Positions 45,803-56,740 of a stretch of 64,000 nucleotides of DNA are shown one piece after another (the stretch's first letter is position 1; every line of letters starts with the position of its first letter). The stretch covers positions 92,012,942 to 92,076,941 of the forward strand of contig JAYESD010000004.1 of the NCBI GenBank assembly GCA_036927565.1, written 5' to 3'. The position numbers and the translations under genes are program-made. This stretch comes from Tuctoria greenei. Lineage: Eukaryota > Streptophyta > Magnoliopsida > Poales > Poaceae. The notes under the pieces are model-generated. The model ran no database searches. It was not told the DNA's origin and saw nothing but the letters and a program-made list of their open reading frames with translations.

Positions 45803-46189
45803 ATATGAATTGCAAGTGAGCCACTTCGTATCCCTACCAAGCTCCACAAAAGAAATATTTAGTTGTAGGAAAAGAAGTGGAAACTCATGCAAAGGTGAGG
45901 ACTAAACACATTGAGAGACGAGAGCATTCTTTTGAGCAGTATGGCAATATCTTTTTTACTTGTGAAAATATAGCAATCTTCAAGTTTATTTCAGTAGGAG
46001 GAGTCCAGGTGAACTACATTCAAGCCGTTCCATCTCTCAAACACCCAAGATGATGTTGTAGCTACATATCAATGGTTATTGAACAAAGGTGTGTGTTGAA
46101 ATGTTCTGTATACATATACCATACTTGTAGCTGAAATATGATATCACTTAGTTCTTCTTGCCTTCACTCGAGGATGAGTAAAGGACGAA
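45803..46189. other. Noncoding 3' end of the Athila-like element, part 3
   Basis: Continues 33754-34109. No ORF. It ends with GAGGATGAGTAAAGGACGAAG, a purine-rich stretch like the polypurine region that usually closes these gypsy elements before the 3' LTR. Confidence 0.5.
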
Positions 46190-47245
46190 GTGTGGGGAAG
46201 TTAAATAAGGCAAGTTAATTCTTTAGTTGCTTGTTCGTTCATTGCTGTATTCATTTAGAGGCCCTTTTATTTGCTAGAGAGGTTAGGAGAGTAATCGATA
46301 GCATAGGCGTGGTGTCTAGGCTTGACGTTACCTTTGATTATCTCGTAGTCCACGAGTTGTCGAGGTAGGAGGTAGGTGTTCATAGCCCTATCCATCCGTT
46401 GTAATCTTTCACATTCGACTGCGACGTAGGCTCTTGGCGGGAGTCGCATGGCAGACCAGGGTAAGCCAGTGCCCAATACAAGCTGCTATAGATCGACTTG
46501 CTTTGAATTAAATAAATGAACTCAAATGGAAATCAAGTACCTTACCTGAGATGGAATGAACTGTGGAGGTACAAAGGTGGAGAGAGTTCGAATAGCCCGA
46601 ACCCTATCCTTATGTGGATGTAGCCCGACAAGCCAGAGCCTCCTCCTCCTCCTCTTTCTTACTCTCTCCCTATTTTCTTAGCACTTGGGCAGCGCTATGC
46701 TTTTGGAGTGGAGTACTAGACTCAAGCTTCTAGTGTGTGGAGTGAGGGAGCCCCCTACCCCCTATTTATACCCTCCAAAGTTCGGTTTAGAGCCAGAATA
46801 TGTGGGTGAATCAGTCATCATCGTGATCACAAGGCCATGAGGAGCGAACACGTGGCGGTTGACTGCGTTTGTCGCGAATAACACTTCGGACGAGCTGGTG
46901 ATTCGGTCGAACCGCCAACGGCTACAATCGCGCCTAAACACCTTTGTGACACAATTATGTGGCCCCCCATCACGGTTATGGGGATTCCGGTGATTTTTAG
47001 TTGGTTTTCTCCTCTGAGTGGGCCCATGAATCCTCATGCTTGCGCCTGATTGGTTGAAAGGTGTGTTTCTTGGATTCGCCCCTGTAAATACCTCTAATTA
47101 TGGGCATAATTCACCTGCATACAAAATTGTACCAACACTTGTGGAAATAGTTAGTAAATAACTCCTACCACTGTGTTGGTTATCCAATTCATATCTTTTA
47201 TGCAGGGAATTGATGGCCCTATTTGGCATTTAAGGACCGTCAACA
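46190..47245 (-). repeat. Probable LTR in minus orientation
   Basis: Read on the minus strand from 47245 the block begins TGTTGACGGTCCTTAAATGCC, a start typical of grass gypsy LTRs. It holds a TATA box (plus-strand 46762-46771), then a CT/GA-rich leader with a GTAAGG donor-like site near 46545. The plus-strand left edge is uncertain (46190 to 46200). No clear target duplication is visible. It separates the Athila-like remnants on its two sides. Confidence 0.5.
46762..46771 (-). promoter_or_regulatory. TATA box of the minus-oriented LTR
   Basis: The minus strand reads GGGTATAAATAGGGGG, followed by a leader rich in CT and GA. Confidence 0.5.
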
Positions 47246-48400
47246 ATGCCCAGACACTCGTGAGGATGCCTTATACGTAGCCAACAATGGGAACTTAAAC
47301 AACAACAATGGCTATCGTCCAGGAGGACAAGAGTGAGGCAACCCACATCCTTTCTTTCAAGGAGGGTAAAACAACAACAACGGAAACAATGTCAATCAAC
47401 CCAACTTGAGAGAGCTTGCCATTAGCCAGTGAAGATCAATGATGCCTTATCCAAGAAGCTTTCGGCTAATGACAACACCCTAGAAAGTATCAATTCCAGT
47501 ATTGAAGGACTATCCTTGTCCTTCAATAATCAGCTGAGCTTCAACAAGATGTTGGGGACTTAGTCGGCTCAACTGGCAGCCGTTGTTCCGCTAGTGGAGA
47601 ATGGCAAGATGCTAGGGAAACCTAATCTTCTCGTACAAAATGTCAACATGATTTCTCTACGAAAGGGCAACTGGCTAAAGAACCCTGGATTCCTTTTCAT
47701 ATCCTGATCAATTGGGGCTCACTACTTTGACAAGGCACTTTGTGACATTGGAGCAAGCATGAGTGTTATGCCCAGGGTGGTCTTCGACCAGCTGAACTTA
47801 ATAGAACTAACTCCAACACCAATGCGGCTCCAACATGCTGACTCTAGAGTCCGTTATCTGGCGGGTATTGCTGAAGACGTTCCTGTCAAAATTTGGAATT
47901 ACTTCATACCCATGGATTTTGTGGTGCTTAACATGGATGTCTAGAAGGATACACCGCTCATTCTCGGGCGCTCGTTCCATAGCACCGTGAAGGCTTGCAT
48001 GGGTGTGGGAGCTGGAGAAATCCACATCCATATCAATGGCGAGGAGGAGATGTTTAACTTTCGCCCAAAGATGGAGCAATGCTCCATGATTTGCATCAAG
48101 AATGGGTCGAATGTTAAACACATTCGATAGGTCGAAGTGACACCTCCAAAGGTGGATCTGCTCATTGCATTCATGCGACAATTGATCCATGCAAAGAACC
48201 TGTCTTATCATACATGCCGACATCCCAAGAAGACGAAGAAGCCTAGGCCTCTGCAATGGCCCAAGTCCACCAAGCAGCCATAGAAGGAGTGGCGGAGGAA
48301 GTAATACTAGCTGTCTAAGCCCTTCCCTCCAGTCTCGGATGTTAGGAAATGACGATGGAGGAAAAGTCCATCTCATCGGACTGTGATGAGACCTAGACAA
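47246..48400 (+). pseudogene. Gypsy gag C-terminus and protease (Athila-like), fragment
   Basis: Starts at the end of a gag zinc knuckle (CPDTREDALYV), continues with an Asn/Gly-rich stretch (NNNNGYRPGG), then LSANDNTLESINSSIEGLSL-type and QLSFNKML sequence in shifting frames. After that comes the retropepsin: HYFDKALCDIGASMSVMPRVVFDQLNL (D-I-G-A-S active site), MRLQHADSRVRYLAGIAEDVPVKI, and TPLILGRSFHSTVKA. Stops and shifts lie at about 47330, 47400, 47704 and 47942. Nothing of RT remains downstream. Confidence 0.8.
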
Positions 48401-49072
48401 TAGGATAAATATGTAGTTATCTTTATTTGATTTTTTCTCTTTTCTTTTCATATGATTTTTCCACTTAGTTTGATTTTCCCCACTGCATATTTATTCTTTC
48501 ATAACAAGCTGAGAATCTTATATTCCCAACTTTCATTTTTATTTCTTTATTTTTTCAAAAAAAAGAAATATGTTGGATTTAAAAAAGGGTTTTATTCGAA
48601 AAAACAATTTTCCTGAGCTGCAAATGTGGCATTTCACTGAAGTGCTAATTTTATAGCCGTTGGGAAGCCACTTGCCAAAAGAGGGAATAGGGGGCCTGCT
48701 TTTCAGTACGGTCGAACCCCCTGTTTGAACGAAGTGGAGAAAGAGGTAAAATGGCTCTCTCTCCTCCGACAGCTACATTTTAGTCTCTTATTACCGTTGG
48801 AGAGTGTAAACTATAAATGGTGGCCGTGAGGAACAACCCTCTATACATTTAACCTCATTTTACACCTCCCAAAGTCACTATTTTGCTCACATTGTTTTCC
48901 TTGCTCTTCATTGAAGCACTCTTGCTCAAATTCAACTCAAAAAGATTAACTTTCGTTTGCATTTGCAATTTGCTCTATTGTTCTTCAAGAAAAAATTCGT
49001 CGAGGGTTTTGTTTTCACTAACATCACTTCTTTTCGAGTTTTCGCCTTATTGTGTTCTCTCTTATAGTGGCC
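48401..49072. other. Noncoding region, probable 5' leader of an Athila-like element
   Basis: AT-rich and T-rich, with a TATA-like CTATAAATGG at 48811 and a CT-rich leader up to the ATG at 49073. No coding similarity. A proper LTR end and primer site were not found. Confidence 0.4.
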
Positions 49073-49474
49073 ATGAAAGGAATGAAAATGTTGTTTGGGA
49101 AGAGGAAGGGGGTTGCAGGCTCAAGCCATGGTGGAGACTCAAGTGCACGTCTCTCATCTGTTGCTATACCAAGTCCGTGGAGGAGGAGTGTCTGTGAAGG
49201 CACTCCCATGGGTGAGGGGAGCAACCCGCGTCAACTTCTAGACGACAACGACCTCGAGTTGATGATCAAGCATGCAAGCTCCTCCAAGATTGTGAGTTTT
49301 ATCACACTAAAGCTTATGACGCGGATTTGATTTCCAAAATAGGTATGGATTCCGAATTTTTTTTCCATTTGGCGTGCATTAGGATGGGAAAATTTATCTC
49401 ATGTAGAGGAGAAAGGTTCACGCCTTCTCACTAGACAATCCATTTGCACCCTCAAAATAGGATCTGATGGTATT
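49073..49474 (+). pseudogene. Athila-like ORF1 (gag-upstream), first part
   Basis: Frame MKGMKMLFGKRKGVAGSS, then DDNDLELMIKHASSSKIVSF. After a frameshift near 49310, YDADLISKIGMDSEFFFHLACIRMGKFISC. It is cut at 49474 by the Tat element and resumes at 61472 in frame (LKIGSDGI-TVRLFQKEY). Similar proteins precede or form the N-terminal gag of Athila-like elements in grasses. Confidence 0.65.
49470..49474. repeat. Left target duplication GTATT
   Basis: GTATT precedes TG at 49475; identical GTATT at 61467-61471. Confidence 0.92.
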
Positions 49475-50312
49475 TGTCGGTACCCTACGTACCGATTACC
49501 CCATCATACAGCAAGAAAAGCCACGGAGTTCCACCTGTCCAAGTTGAAGAACTCCAAGGGCTCCACATGTCCCGCAACACTTGATCCGCCTCCCTCATTA
49601 GGGTAGCTCCAGCACTGCCATCTGTAAAGCAATGCTGGACCTAACTCCTTGTATAGGAAAGCTTCGGTTGTGCCACGTGTCCAGTGGCCCTGGACCTAAC
49701 CCCAAGTAGAGAGAAGCTCCAGTGCTGCCACGTGTACAATGGCTCTGGACCTGCCTCCCCACGGTGGGAAGCTCCAGAGCTACCATGTGTCGAGCCTCCG
49801 GACCTAAGCCTGCAACGGGAAGACTGCTAGATCTCCAAAGGTGTACACATTCAAGGGACATTTAAAGCTACCATTAAAAGACCTGATTACATGTCATTAA
49901 TGCCATGTTAATGACACACGATCAGATGACCTTTAGTACTGGTAACGCCACCATTGAGGCACGTTATCACATCACTATTCATGCATAATACATACAGATC
50001 GTGTATCAGATAATAAAGCATCGCCAGGGCCACATGTCGGGCTAGGCTAACAATGTAACGGCTAGTCCTTGGACTATAAAAAGGCTTTGCTACAAGGTAC
50101 AAAGGACAAGACCAATCAAGTGCCCACATACACAACTCATACATACAATAACCACCCATGGAGTAGGGTATTACGCTCAGGCGGCCTGAACCACGTAAAA
50201 ATTCTTGTGTCACTGTCTTGTTCATAATCTCACGCACGACCCAACCAATAACGAGTCTCAGCGGACTATGATCTAGTAGTACCGGGGGAAGTGTCAGTCA
50301 CACACTTTGACA
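49475..50312 (+). repeat. 5' LTR of the Tat-like element
   Basis: 838 bp, TGTCGGTACCC...CACTTTGACA. U3 holds four imperfect modules of about 55-60 bp with a C-C-A-C-G-T-G-T type core (near 49616, 49672, 49726, 49782), and a TATA box at 50075-50083. Confidence 0.9.
50075..50083 (+). promoter_or_regulatory. LTR TATA box
   Basis: TATAAAAAG, with the equivalent TATAAAAGG at 61239-61247 in the 3' LTR. Confidence 0.75.
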
Positions 50313-50333
50313 TTTTGCGCACCAAGTAGGGGG
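50313..50333 (+). other. Primer-binding site of the Tat-like element
   Basis: The sequence just after the LTR, TTTTGCGCACCAAGTAGGGG, is a mutated form of the TGGCGCGCCAGGTAGGGG-type site usual in grass Tat elements. I do not assign the tRNA. Confidence 0.6.
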
Positions 50334-50349
50334 CCTTTGACATTTCGAG

Positions 50350-51801
50350 ATGGTGAACTTAGCGGTAGCATCGTCCAACGGCAACGCCAGACAACCTGAT
50401 AGAGGAAATCCCTCAAATGCCCAACAGCCAGTTGGCTATGTTGTCCCGGCGGGTGTTGCTGCACCACCACCACCACCTGCTCTAGCTTCTAATGCCAAAA
50501 ACCGGATGGCGCTCTCGTTTTGGTGACTTTATCGATAAACAACCTATAGAACGCGCTAATCACTACGCGTACTCTGCTCCAGCATCCTCCAGCGGCTGGA
50601 GCTCCCCCGGCAGCCATGGAACAATGGCATACTGATGTCAAACATCTGGTTGCAGCCGCAACCGATGCATCAGTAACAAAGGCCTGCCCCCTGCTGGGCA
50701 AGTAACTTAACGACAGAGGACCTTGTCTGGTAGATTTGATCCTCATGTTTCACAGCACGATAGACGTGATGTGTCCCAACAAGTGGTGTCGCTGCCCTCC
50801 GGGTCACGTCATACTCACACTGCATCTAGACTCTCGATGCATGATCTCCGGTCGAAACTCGACTGAAGATACAGGCAGCAGGACGGCCACGTTCACATCG
50901 AGCGTGCTCGCGAGAGGCAAGAGGCTTGGGAAAACCCTTCTCCTTTGGGAGTATGGGGCGGCTGTTCGGCCCTGGCCATGCACCTTCACATAGTCCGATG
51001 GACGCATAAATTATGGCCTCATCTGCAGGAGAAATACGACGGTACTGTCAATCCTGTCGAGTTCCTCCAAATCTACTCGACCACCATTCTCTCGACGGGG
51101 GGCAATGAGGCTGTAAAGGCCAACTACTTTCCTGTGGTTCTGACTGGGACAACTAGGTCCCAGTTCATGAGTCTTCCGCCTGACTGCATCAATAGTTGGG
51201 CGGAGCTATGCCACCAGTTCACCGACAACTTTGGGAGTTCCTACACCCGCTCTGGCACAAAGCTAGATCTGTTTGCCGTACAACAGGAGTCGGTAGAGTC
51301 GCTACAATTGTTCATCCAGCGGTTTTCTAGGTACGGAACACCATTCCTTCCATCTCCAACACATCTGTCGAAGTGGCATTTCGACAGGGCATTCAAGACA
51401 AGAAGATGTTGGAGAAGCTGGTGACAAAAGAAGTCACCAGTGTCACGAAACTCTTCAGCTTGACCGGAGGCCGTGAAATGCACTCCAAACAAGCTCTGGA
51501 GGTCAACAAAAAGTCCTCCAAGGCCAAATCCACTACATCTAGTAGTGGAAAAAAGAAGAAAGAGTCCAACGGAAAGAAGAAGCCATCGGCAGCCACGCCT
51601 ACTACTGTAGCTCTGGGTGGCCGGGGGCCACGCCTCAAGAAACGTCCTAGGCCATCATCCGAAGATGGCGGCGGTCAAAAGATGTGGTGTCCGATCCATA
51701 AAACGGACACTCACAGTCTTGAAGATTTCCATGAGGTCCAAAACCTTGTCAAGGAATTCAACAAGCACCGAGAAGAAGCTCCTTTCCGCCAGCGGGAATG
51801 A
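50350..51801 (+). pseudogene. Tat-like gag
   Basis: ATG at 50350 opens MVNLAVASSNGNAR and a Pro-rich start, stopped at 50524. The gag core follows at 50960-51330 (VRWTHKLWPHLQEKYDGTVNPVEFLQIYSTTIL, GNEAVKANYFPVVLTGT, SWAELCHQFTDNF, ESLQLFIQRFS). After a frameshift near 51335 it runs on to 51801 (VAFRQGIQDKKMLEKLV, then a Lys/Ser-rich segment and MWCPIHKTDTHSLEDFHEVQ). This is the retrotransposon gag domain with the CPIH-type region of Tat elements. Confidence 0.85.
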
Positions 51802-52673
51802 AAGAAGAAAGTCGACGAAGCTCCGGCTGATGCAGAGCTAGGCTTCCAGGACAATAAGAAGGTCTTGAAGGCTGTGTACAACACCATCGATGACAATTCT
51901 GACATCTCTAACAACGAGCATCGAAATACCCTCAATACCATCTATGGAGGGACATGGGATATCACCTCCCGCCACGTCCTCAAGACCATGCGTCGGGAGA
52001 TAGCTCCCACAGCTCCTACCGCCAAGGCAGAACCCCATCGGAAGTGGATGGACACTCCCATCACTTTTGATGCTTCAAAATGCCCAAGAAACATGTTCGA
52101 AGCTGGACAACTGCCGTTGATGGTTTCTCCTGCTATTAACGATGTCCAGCTCTACCATGTCTTGGTGGATGGAGGTTCGACGCTCAACCTCCTCAACTAT
52201 GAAGCGTTTGTCAAGATCCAGCCGAAACTCTCGGACCTTCGTCCCTCACATCCTTTCTCCAGGGTAGATCCAAGGACCACCAGTCCTCTAAGCTCAATCA
52301 CATCCCTGTGACTTTTTGGACTCAGGAGAACTATAAGACTGAGAAGCTGGTCTTCGACGTGGTGCATATCAGCTTACCCTTCAACGCCATCCTAGGCAGG
52401 CCTGCCCTGTATAGGTTCATGGACGCAGCATGCTATGGCTACCTGGTGTCTAAGATGCCAACACCTTCAAACGTTCTCCAGATCTGTGGAGACCGTACTG
52501 CAGGAGTCATTGCGCTGGAAGAACTCCATGCACTTACAACAGCGCAGGAGGAAGCATCCGGCAAGGAGCAAGTTGCTCAACCTCCGAGCACTCGTCAACG
52601 AGGCTCAACCTCTGCACCACACGTGCAGCCAAGCAGCCACACCGACATCCTCGTCAAAGTCATCCAAATTTGA
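51802..52673 (+). pseudogene. Tat-like protease
   Basis: Two overlapping frames (51865-52311, 52308-52673). WMDTPITFDASKCPRNMFEAGQLPLMVSPAINDV leads to LVDGGSTLNLLNYEAF, the aspartic protease with D-G-G-S. After a shift near 52300 comes FDVVHISLPFNAILGRPALYRFM, and then DILVKVIQI. At this point the reverse transcriptase should begin, but the sequence passes within about 10 bp into RNase H. Confidence 0.85.
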
Positions 52674-53144
52674 GAGAAGGCTTTTCGAGTGCTCAAGCAG
52701 CTCCTCACCACACTGCCAATCTTGGTAGCTCCGAACCCTGGTGAGCCCCTTTTTCTTTACATTTCGGCAACTATGGAGATTGTCAGCATGGTTCTTATTG
52801 CAAAAAGACCGGAGTCACCTACAATTCAGGAGCCTAGACCCCTCCGGGAGGGTATGGAGCTACCTGAAGGCGAGTCTGGGTCCCAGCCTCTAGGCACAGA
52901 TCTTCAAGACAAACTGCATGAGGATGAACCTCTCTCGTCTGACGGAGATCACATGGCTGAAGAATAAGTTCCGGACCCCTTTGGGATGGTCCGCGAAGCT
53001 CAAGAAGATTGTGTGGACCCCTCCAGGAGGGTTCGGGTTGATGAAGAAGAAGCTCCGAGACCTTCAGGGAAGGTCCGGACTGTCCAACGGCCAGTGTACA
53101 TCATAAGTGATGTACTCCACGACGCCAAGACTTGATACATAAAG
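52674..53144 (+). pseudogene. Tat-like RNase H, first domain (degenerate)
   Basis: EKAFRVLKQLLTTLPILVAPNPGEPLFLYISATMEIVSMVLI marks the start of the element's original RNase H. This domain lacks the first catalytic Asp, as is usual in Tat elements, which rely on a second RNase H. An acidic, Pro-rich insertion with a stop at 52965 follows before the frame resumes at 53145. Confidence 0.75.
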
Positions 53145-54122
53145 GTGCATAAGCTATTTTATGTAGTTCTCATCGCCTCAAGGAAGCTACGTCACTACTT
53201 CCAAGCCCACAAGATATCATTGGTAACCTCCTATCCACTGCATGCTATACTGTATAAACCCAATTCTACTGAGAATATTGCAAAGTGGGCAGCGGAGCTG
53301 GCAGAGTTCAATCTCGAATTCCTAACTCGACATGCTATCAAGAGTCAGGCATTGGCTGACTTCATGGTGGAGTGGGTCCCTTCTTCATCAAATCTAGGGG
53401 GTCCCAGTGAGCAAAAGCAAGAATCCAAGGTCCCAGTCTTCATCGAACCTCATTGGACTCTCTACTTCGACGGCTCCATGCAGAAGCATCGGGCCGGAGC
53501 TGGAATACTTCTCCTCGCTCCAACCGGGTATAAGGTCAAGTACATAGCACACCTTGATTTCAAGGCAACCAACAACATGGTGGAGTATGAAGCTCTCAAA
53601 TACGGGCTCAAGGTGGCGCTATTACATGGCGTCAAGCAGATGCTGGTGAAGGGTGATTCACAGATCATTATCAAGCAAGCCAAAGGCGAATGCAGCTGCA
53701 ACAATCAACAACTTGCTGCTTACCTCCTTGAAGTCCATAAGCTCCACAAAGACTTTGATGTCCTGGATCTCTGGCATGTCCAGCGTCTCAACAACGCTAA
53801 AGCTGATGAACTCTCGATGAAGTCTTCACCCAGAGCTCAAGCTCCCGATGGAGTTCTTGTCAGGATATTGTCAAGACCAACCGCTCAGCCTGCCGAACTG
53901 GGCGAAGGGGGAAAGACCAGCACCACAAAGCTAGCAGTCTCGGTGGCCCTATTACCATGGCATCCACCAAGGACCGTAGGCGCTGCAGGAAGCTCCAAGC
54001 AACCCAGCGTGCAAGATCCGAAGGCTCATGTTGGCTCTGATGCATGGATCTCGGAGATCCGGAGCTACTTAAAAGACAACATCCTTCCTGAAGATGGTGC
54101 ATCCGCCGACCGAGTCATCTGA
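53145..54122 (+). CDS. Tat-like RNase H end and second, plant-type RNase H
   Basis: Open for 325 codons. It begins in the first RNase H tail (LIASRKLRHYFQAHKIS, KWAAELAEFNLEFLTRHAIKSQALADFMVEW) and continues into the additional RNase H: LYFDGSMQKHRAGAGI (D), NNMVEYEALKYGL (E), KGDSQIIIKQ (D) and NNAKADELS (D). All four catalytic residues are present. The additional RNase H is a hallmark of the Tat lineage. It is flanked by stops, so it would not be made as part of a polyprotein here. The first Met is internal to the domain and is not a real start. Confidence 0.85.
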   Translation: MHKLFYVVLIASRKLRHYFQAHKISLVTSYPLHAILYKPNSTENIAKWAAELAEFNLEFLTRHAIKSQALADFMVEWVPSSSNLGGPSEQKQESKVPVFIEPHWTLYFDGSMQKHRAGAGILLLAPTGYKVKYIAHLDFKATNNMVEYEALKYGLKVALLHGVKQMLVKGDSQIIIKQAKGECSCNNQQLAAYLLEVHKLHKDFDVLDLWHVQRLNNAKADELSMKSSPRAQAPDGVLVRILSRPTAQPAELGEGGKTSTTKLAVSVALLPWHPPRTVGAAGSSKQPSVQDPKAHVGSDAWISEIRSYLKDNILPEDGASADRVI

Positions 54123-55280
54123 TCAGCTAAAAGATACACGCTGGTAGAAGGGGATCTCTACCGGCACGGTGCCAATGGCGTTCTAATGCGGTGTAATGCT
54201 TGAGAAGAAGGTCGCGAGCTCCTCATGGAAATCCATGGAGGTGAGTGTGGGAACCACGCGTTTTCCCACACGTTGGTCGGTAAAGCCTTCCAGCATGGCT
54301 TCTAGTGGCCTACAACACTCCGAGATGCAGTTGAGCTAGTAAAAAAGTTCGAAGCATGCTAGTTTCATGCAAAATAAATTCACACACTGGATCAGTCACT
54401 ACAAATGATACCTCCTACATGGCCATTTGCTCTGTGGGGGATGGACATTTTGGGACCCTTCCCAAAAGCCATCGGAAGTTACAGGTTCCGATACGTCGCC
54501 ATCGACAAGTTCACCAAGTGGCCGGAAGCTACTCCAGTTGTGACAATCAACAAGCGATTAGCTATCAAGTTCTTGAAGTCCATAGTCTTTAGATTTGGAG
54601 TTCCGAATAGATTCATCACCGACAATGGAACCCAATTCACAAGTGCAACATGCCAAGAATATTGCAAAGACCTCAACATTCATGTCAACTACGCATCAGT
54701 AGCTCACCTGGCAAGTAATGACCAAGCCGAGAGAGCAAATGCAGAAATATTGAAAGGACTCAAGACACGCACTTATGAGTGGTTGAAGAAACACGAAGCC
54801 AACTGGATAGAAGAGCTTTCATCTACATTGTGGGCGAGCAGGATAACACCTAACCAGTCAACTAGAGGGACTCCTTTCTTCCTCGTGTACAGAGCTGAAG
54901 CGGTCCTTCCTCCGAAGATCACCACGGGGTCACTCCAGGTTCGGACCTTCGATGAAGCCATGCACGACAAGCTCCAGTGTGAATACCTTGACCTAGTTGA
55001 TGAGGGAAGGTGCCAAGCACCTGTTCGGAGTGCACGATATCACCAGGTGCTTCGGCGCTATCACCAAAGGCATGTGCGCAACCGACAACTTGAAGAAGGC
55101 AATCCGATGCTGCGGAGAATACTAACTCATGAAGGTATGAACAAATTGTCCCCCAGCTGGGATGGTCCCTTCCGAGTAATCAAAGTATCCCATCCCGGAT
55201 GCGTTTGCTTGGCAACAGAGGATAGGACTCCGCTTCCCAATCCATGGAACATCGAGCACCTCCTTAAGTTTTATGCTTAG
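54123..55280 (+). pseudogene. Tat-like integrase
   Basis: The zinc region (GDLYRHGANGVLMRC, EIHGGECGNHA) is broken by stops at 54202 and near 54305-54375. The core at 54405-55280 is open: LWGMDILGPFPKA, IDKFTKWPEA, ITDNGTQFTS, NDQAERANAEILKGLK, so D, D and E are all present. The C-terminal SPSWDGPFRVIKVSHPG and PNPWNIEHLLKFYA follow, with the stop at 55278-55280. Confidence 0.9.
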
Positions 55281-56740
55281 TTTCATGGAGGTGAGTCTGT
55301 AATTACACACAATGTAAGTTATAGAGTCTATACACATAGTGAGGTACGTACTAAAGGAGAACATCCGGACCCCTCCGGGAGGGTCCGCGTAGTTCATGCC
55401 CACCTAACTGGGTCCCTGTACTGAAAGTGCGGCTTACCTACCCTGGGTTAGAACAAGATGAATAGCACACTTGGCCTGGTTCCATACCCTATGTGTGTCC
55501 TTGTCTCCCCTGTAATTCGGACCTATAACGAAAGACATTGTTGTGTGAAAGCAGACTCGACGTGCATTATTTTGTACATGCTCGTTTTTTCTTTTATTAT
55601 CTTTTCCTTCTTGTCTATAACGAAGTTGTGCAATTCTTTTTGAGATTAAGTCAAAGTTATTCATCTGATATATGAGTTATATTGTTGACCTTTTTCGGAT
55701 CTTAGCATTTCTAGATGGTCTACTCGCCTGAACGCCAAAGACAATGAAAGGTCCGGAGTGCGCTATCGACTTAGACTGGTCCAGCACCCTAAGTACGCCA
55801 CACTACCTATATTATGGTAGGCCTCAATAGGGCGTGTCTGGAAGGCATTCGGATCTGAAGAGATTACATCAATTTACTTGTTATCATGTTGAATTCCTTC
55901 AGACCTAAATTTCAAATAAGAACAGTAAGCCGCAAATAACTTATAGACTAGAGGACAAAGTTTACTGTTTTTCTTGTCTTTAACACACAGAAAAAATGGA
56001 AAGTACATGGCGACGGTGGATGTTACCGGAACTACTAAGCTCCGACAACCCCAAGGGACCCACTGTCGACGTTTTATATGTTGAAACTTGGCATCCTCGT
56101 GGCTAACAAGCTCCGACAACTCCCATGGGGCCCAGCCATCGACGTGAAGAATTAACGGCGATCTAAACGTAGATGGTGGAGAAATCATCGAGAGGCGGTC
56201 ATCCCTCGATGTAATATACGTTATCAAGTGGACACCTTTGAAGCCAGGAAGCTCCCATGATCCAAGGGGGCCCGCCATCGATGTTCTAAACCTCGACAGT
56301 GAGCGCAGTCAGACCTATCAAGATCCTGCAACCCCCAGGGGGCCCACCGTCGATGTTTCTAACCATTGGTGGTTGGTGCTGTCGGACCTACCAAGCTTCG
56401 ATACCTCCTAGGGGGCCCACTGTCGACGCTCTATATGTTGGCAGTGGGCGTCGTCGGACCTACCAAGCTCTGACAACTCCCAGGGGGCCTGCCATCAATG
56501 TGACAAAGGGTCCTTGGAGATGTTGGAGGTAAACTTCGGACCTAAGATCTAAACGTTCTAGCTACAAGTTCAGAGTGTTCAAGTCAGCAAGACATTATCA
56601 TATCCTTCTAGTACATGTTCTCAATCAAATCGTGTACATATACTTGGGGGCCAAAAAGTTAAATGACAATGCTTTGAAGACAAATACAAAATGGAATTTA
56701 TTCATTCAAGAAGATTGGATTTCATTCATTCAAAGGATTG
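55281..56740. repeat. 3' untranslated region with 72-bp tandem repeats
   Basis: No ORF is supported. From about 56030 to 56510 six imperfect units of about 72 bp recur (at 56036, 56108, 56248, 56318, 56392, 56464, with a degenerate one in between). Each has AAGCTCCGACAACTCCC, then GGGGGCCCACC and TCGACGT. Minisatellites at this position are a known feature of Tat elements. Confidence 0.8.

Noticed and set aside
47807..48451. 214-codon minus-strand ORF
   Set aside because: Opposite the gypsy protease remnant at 47740-48130, which carries the D-I-G-A-S active site in the plus direction.
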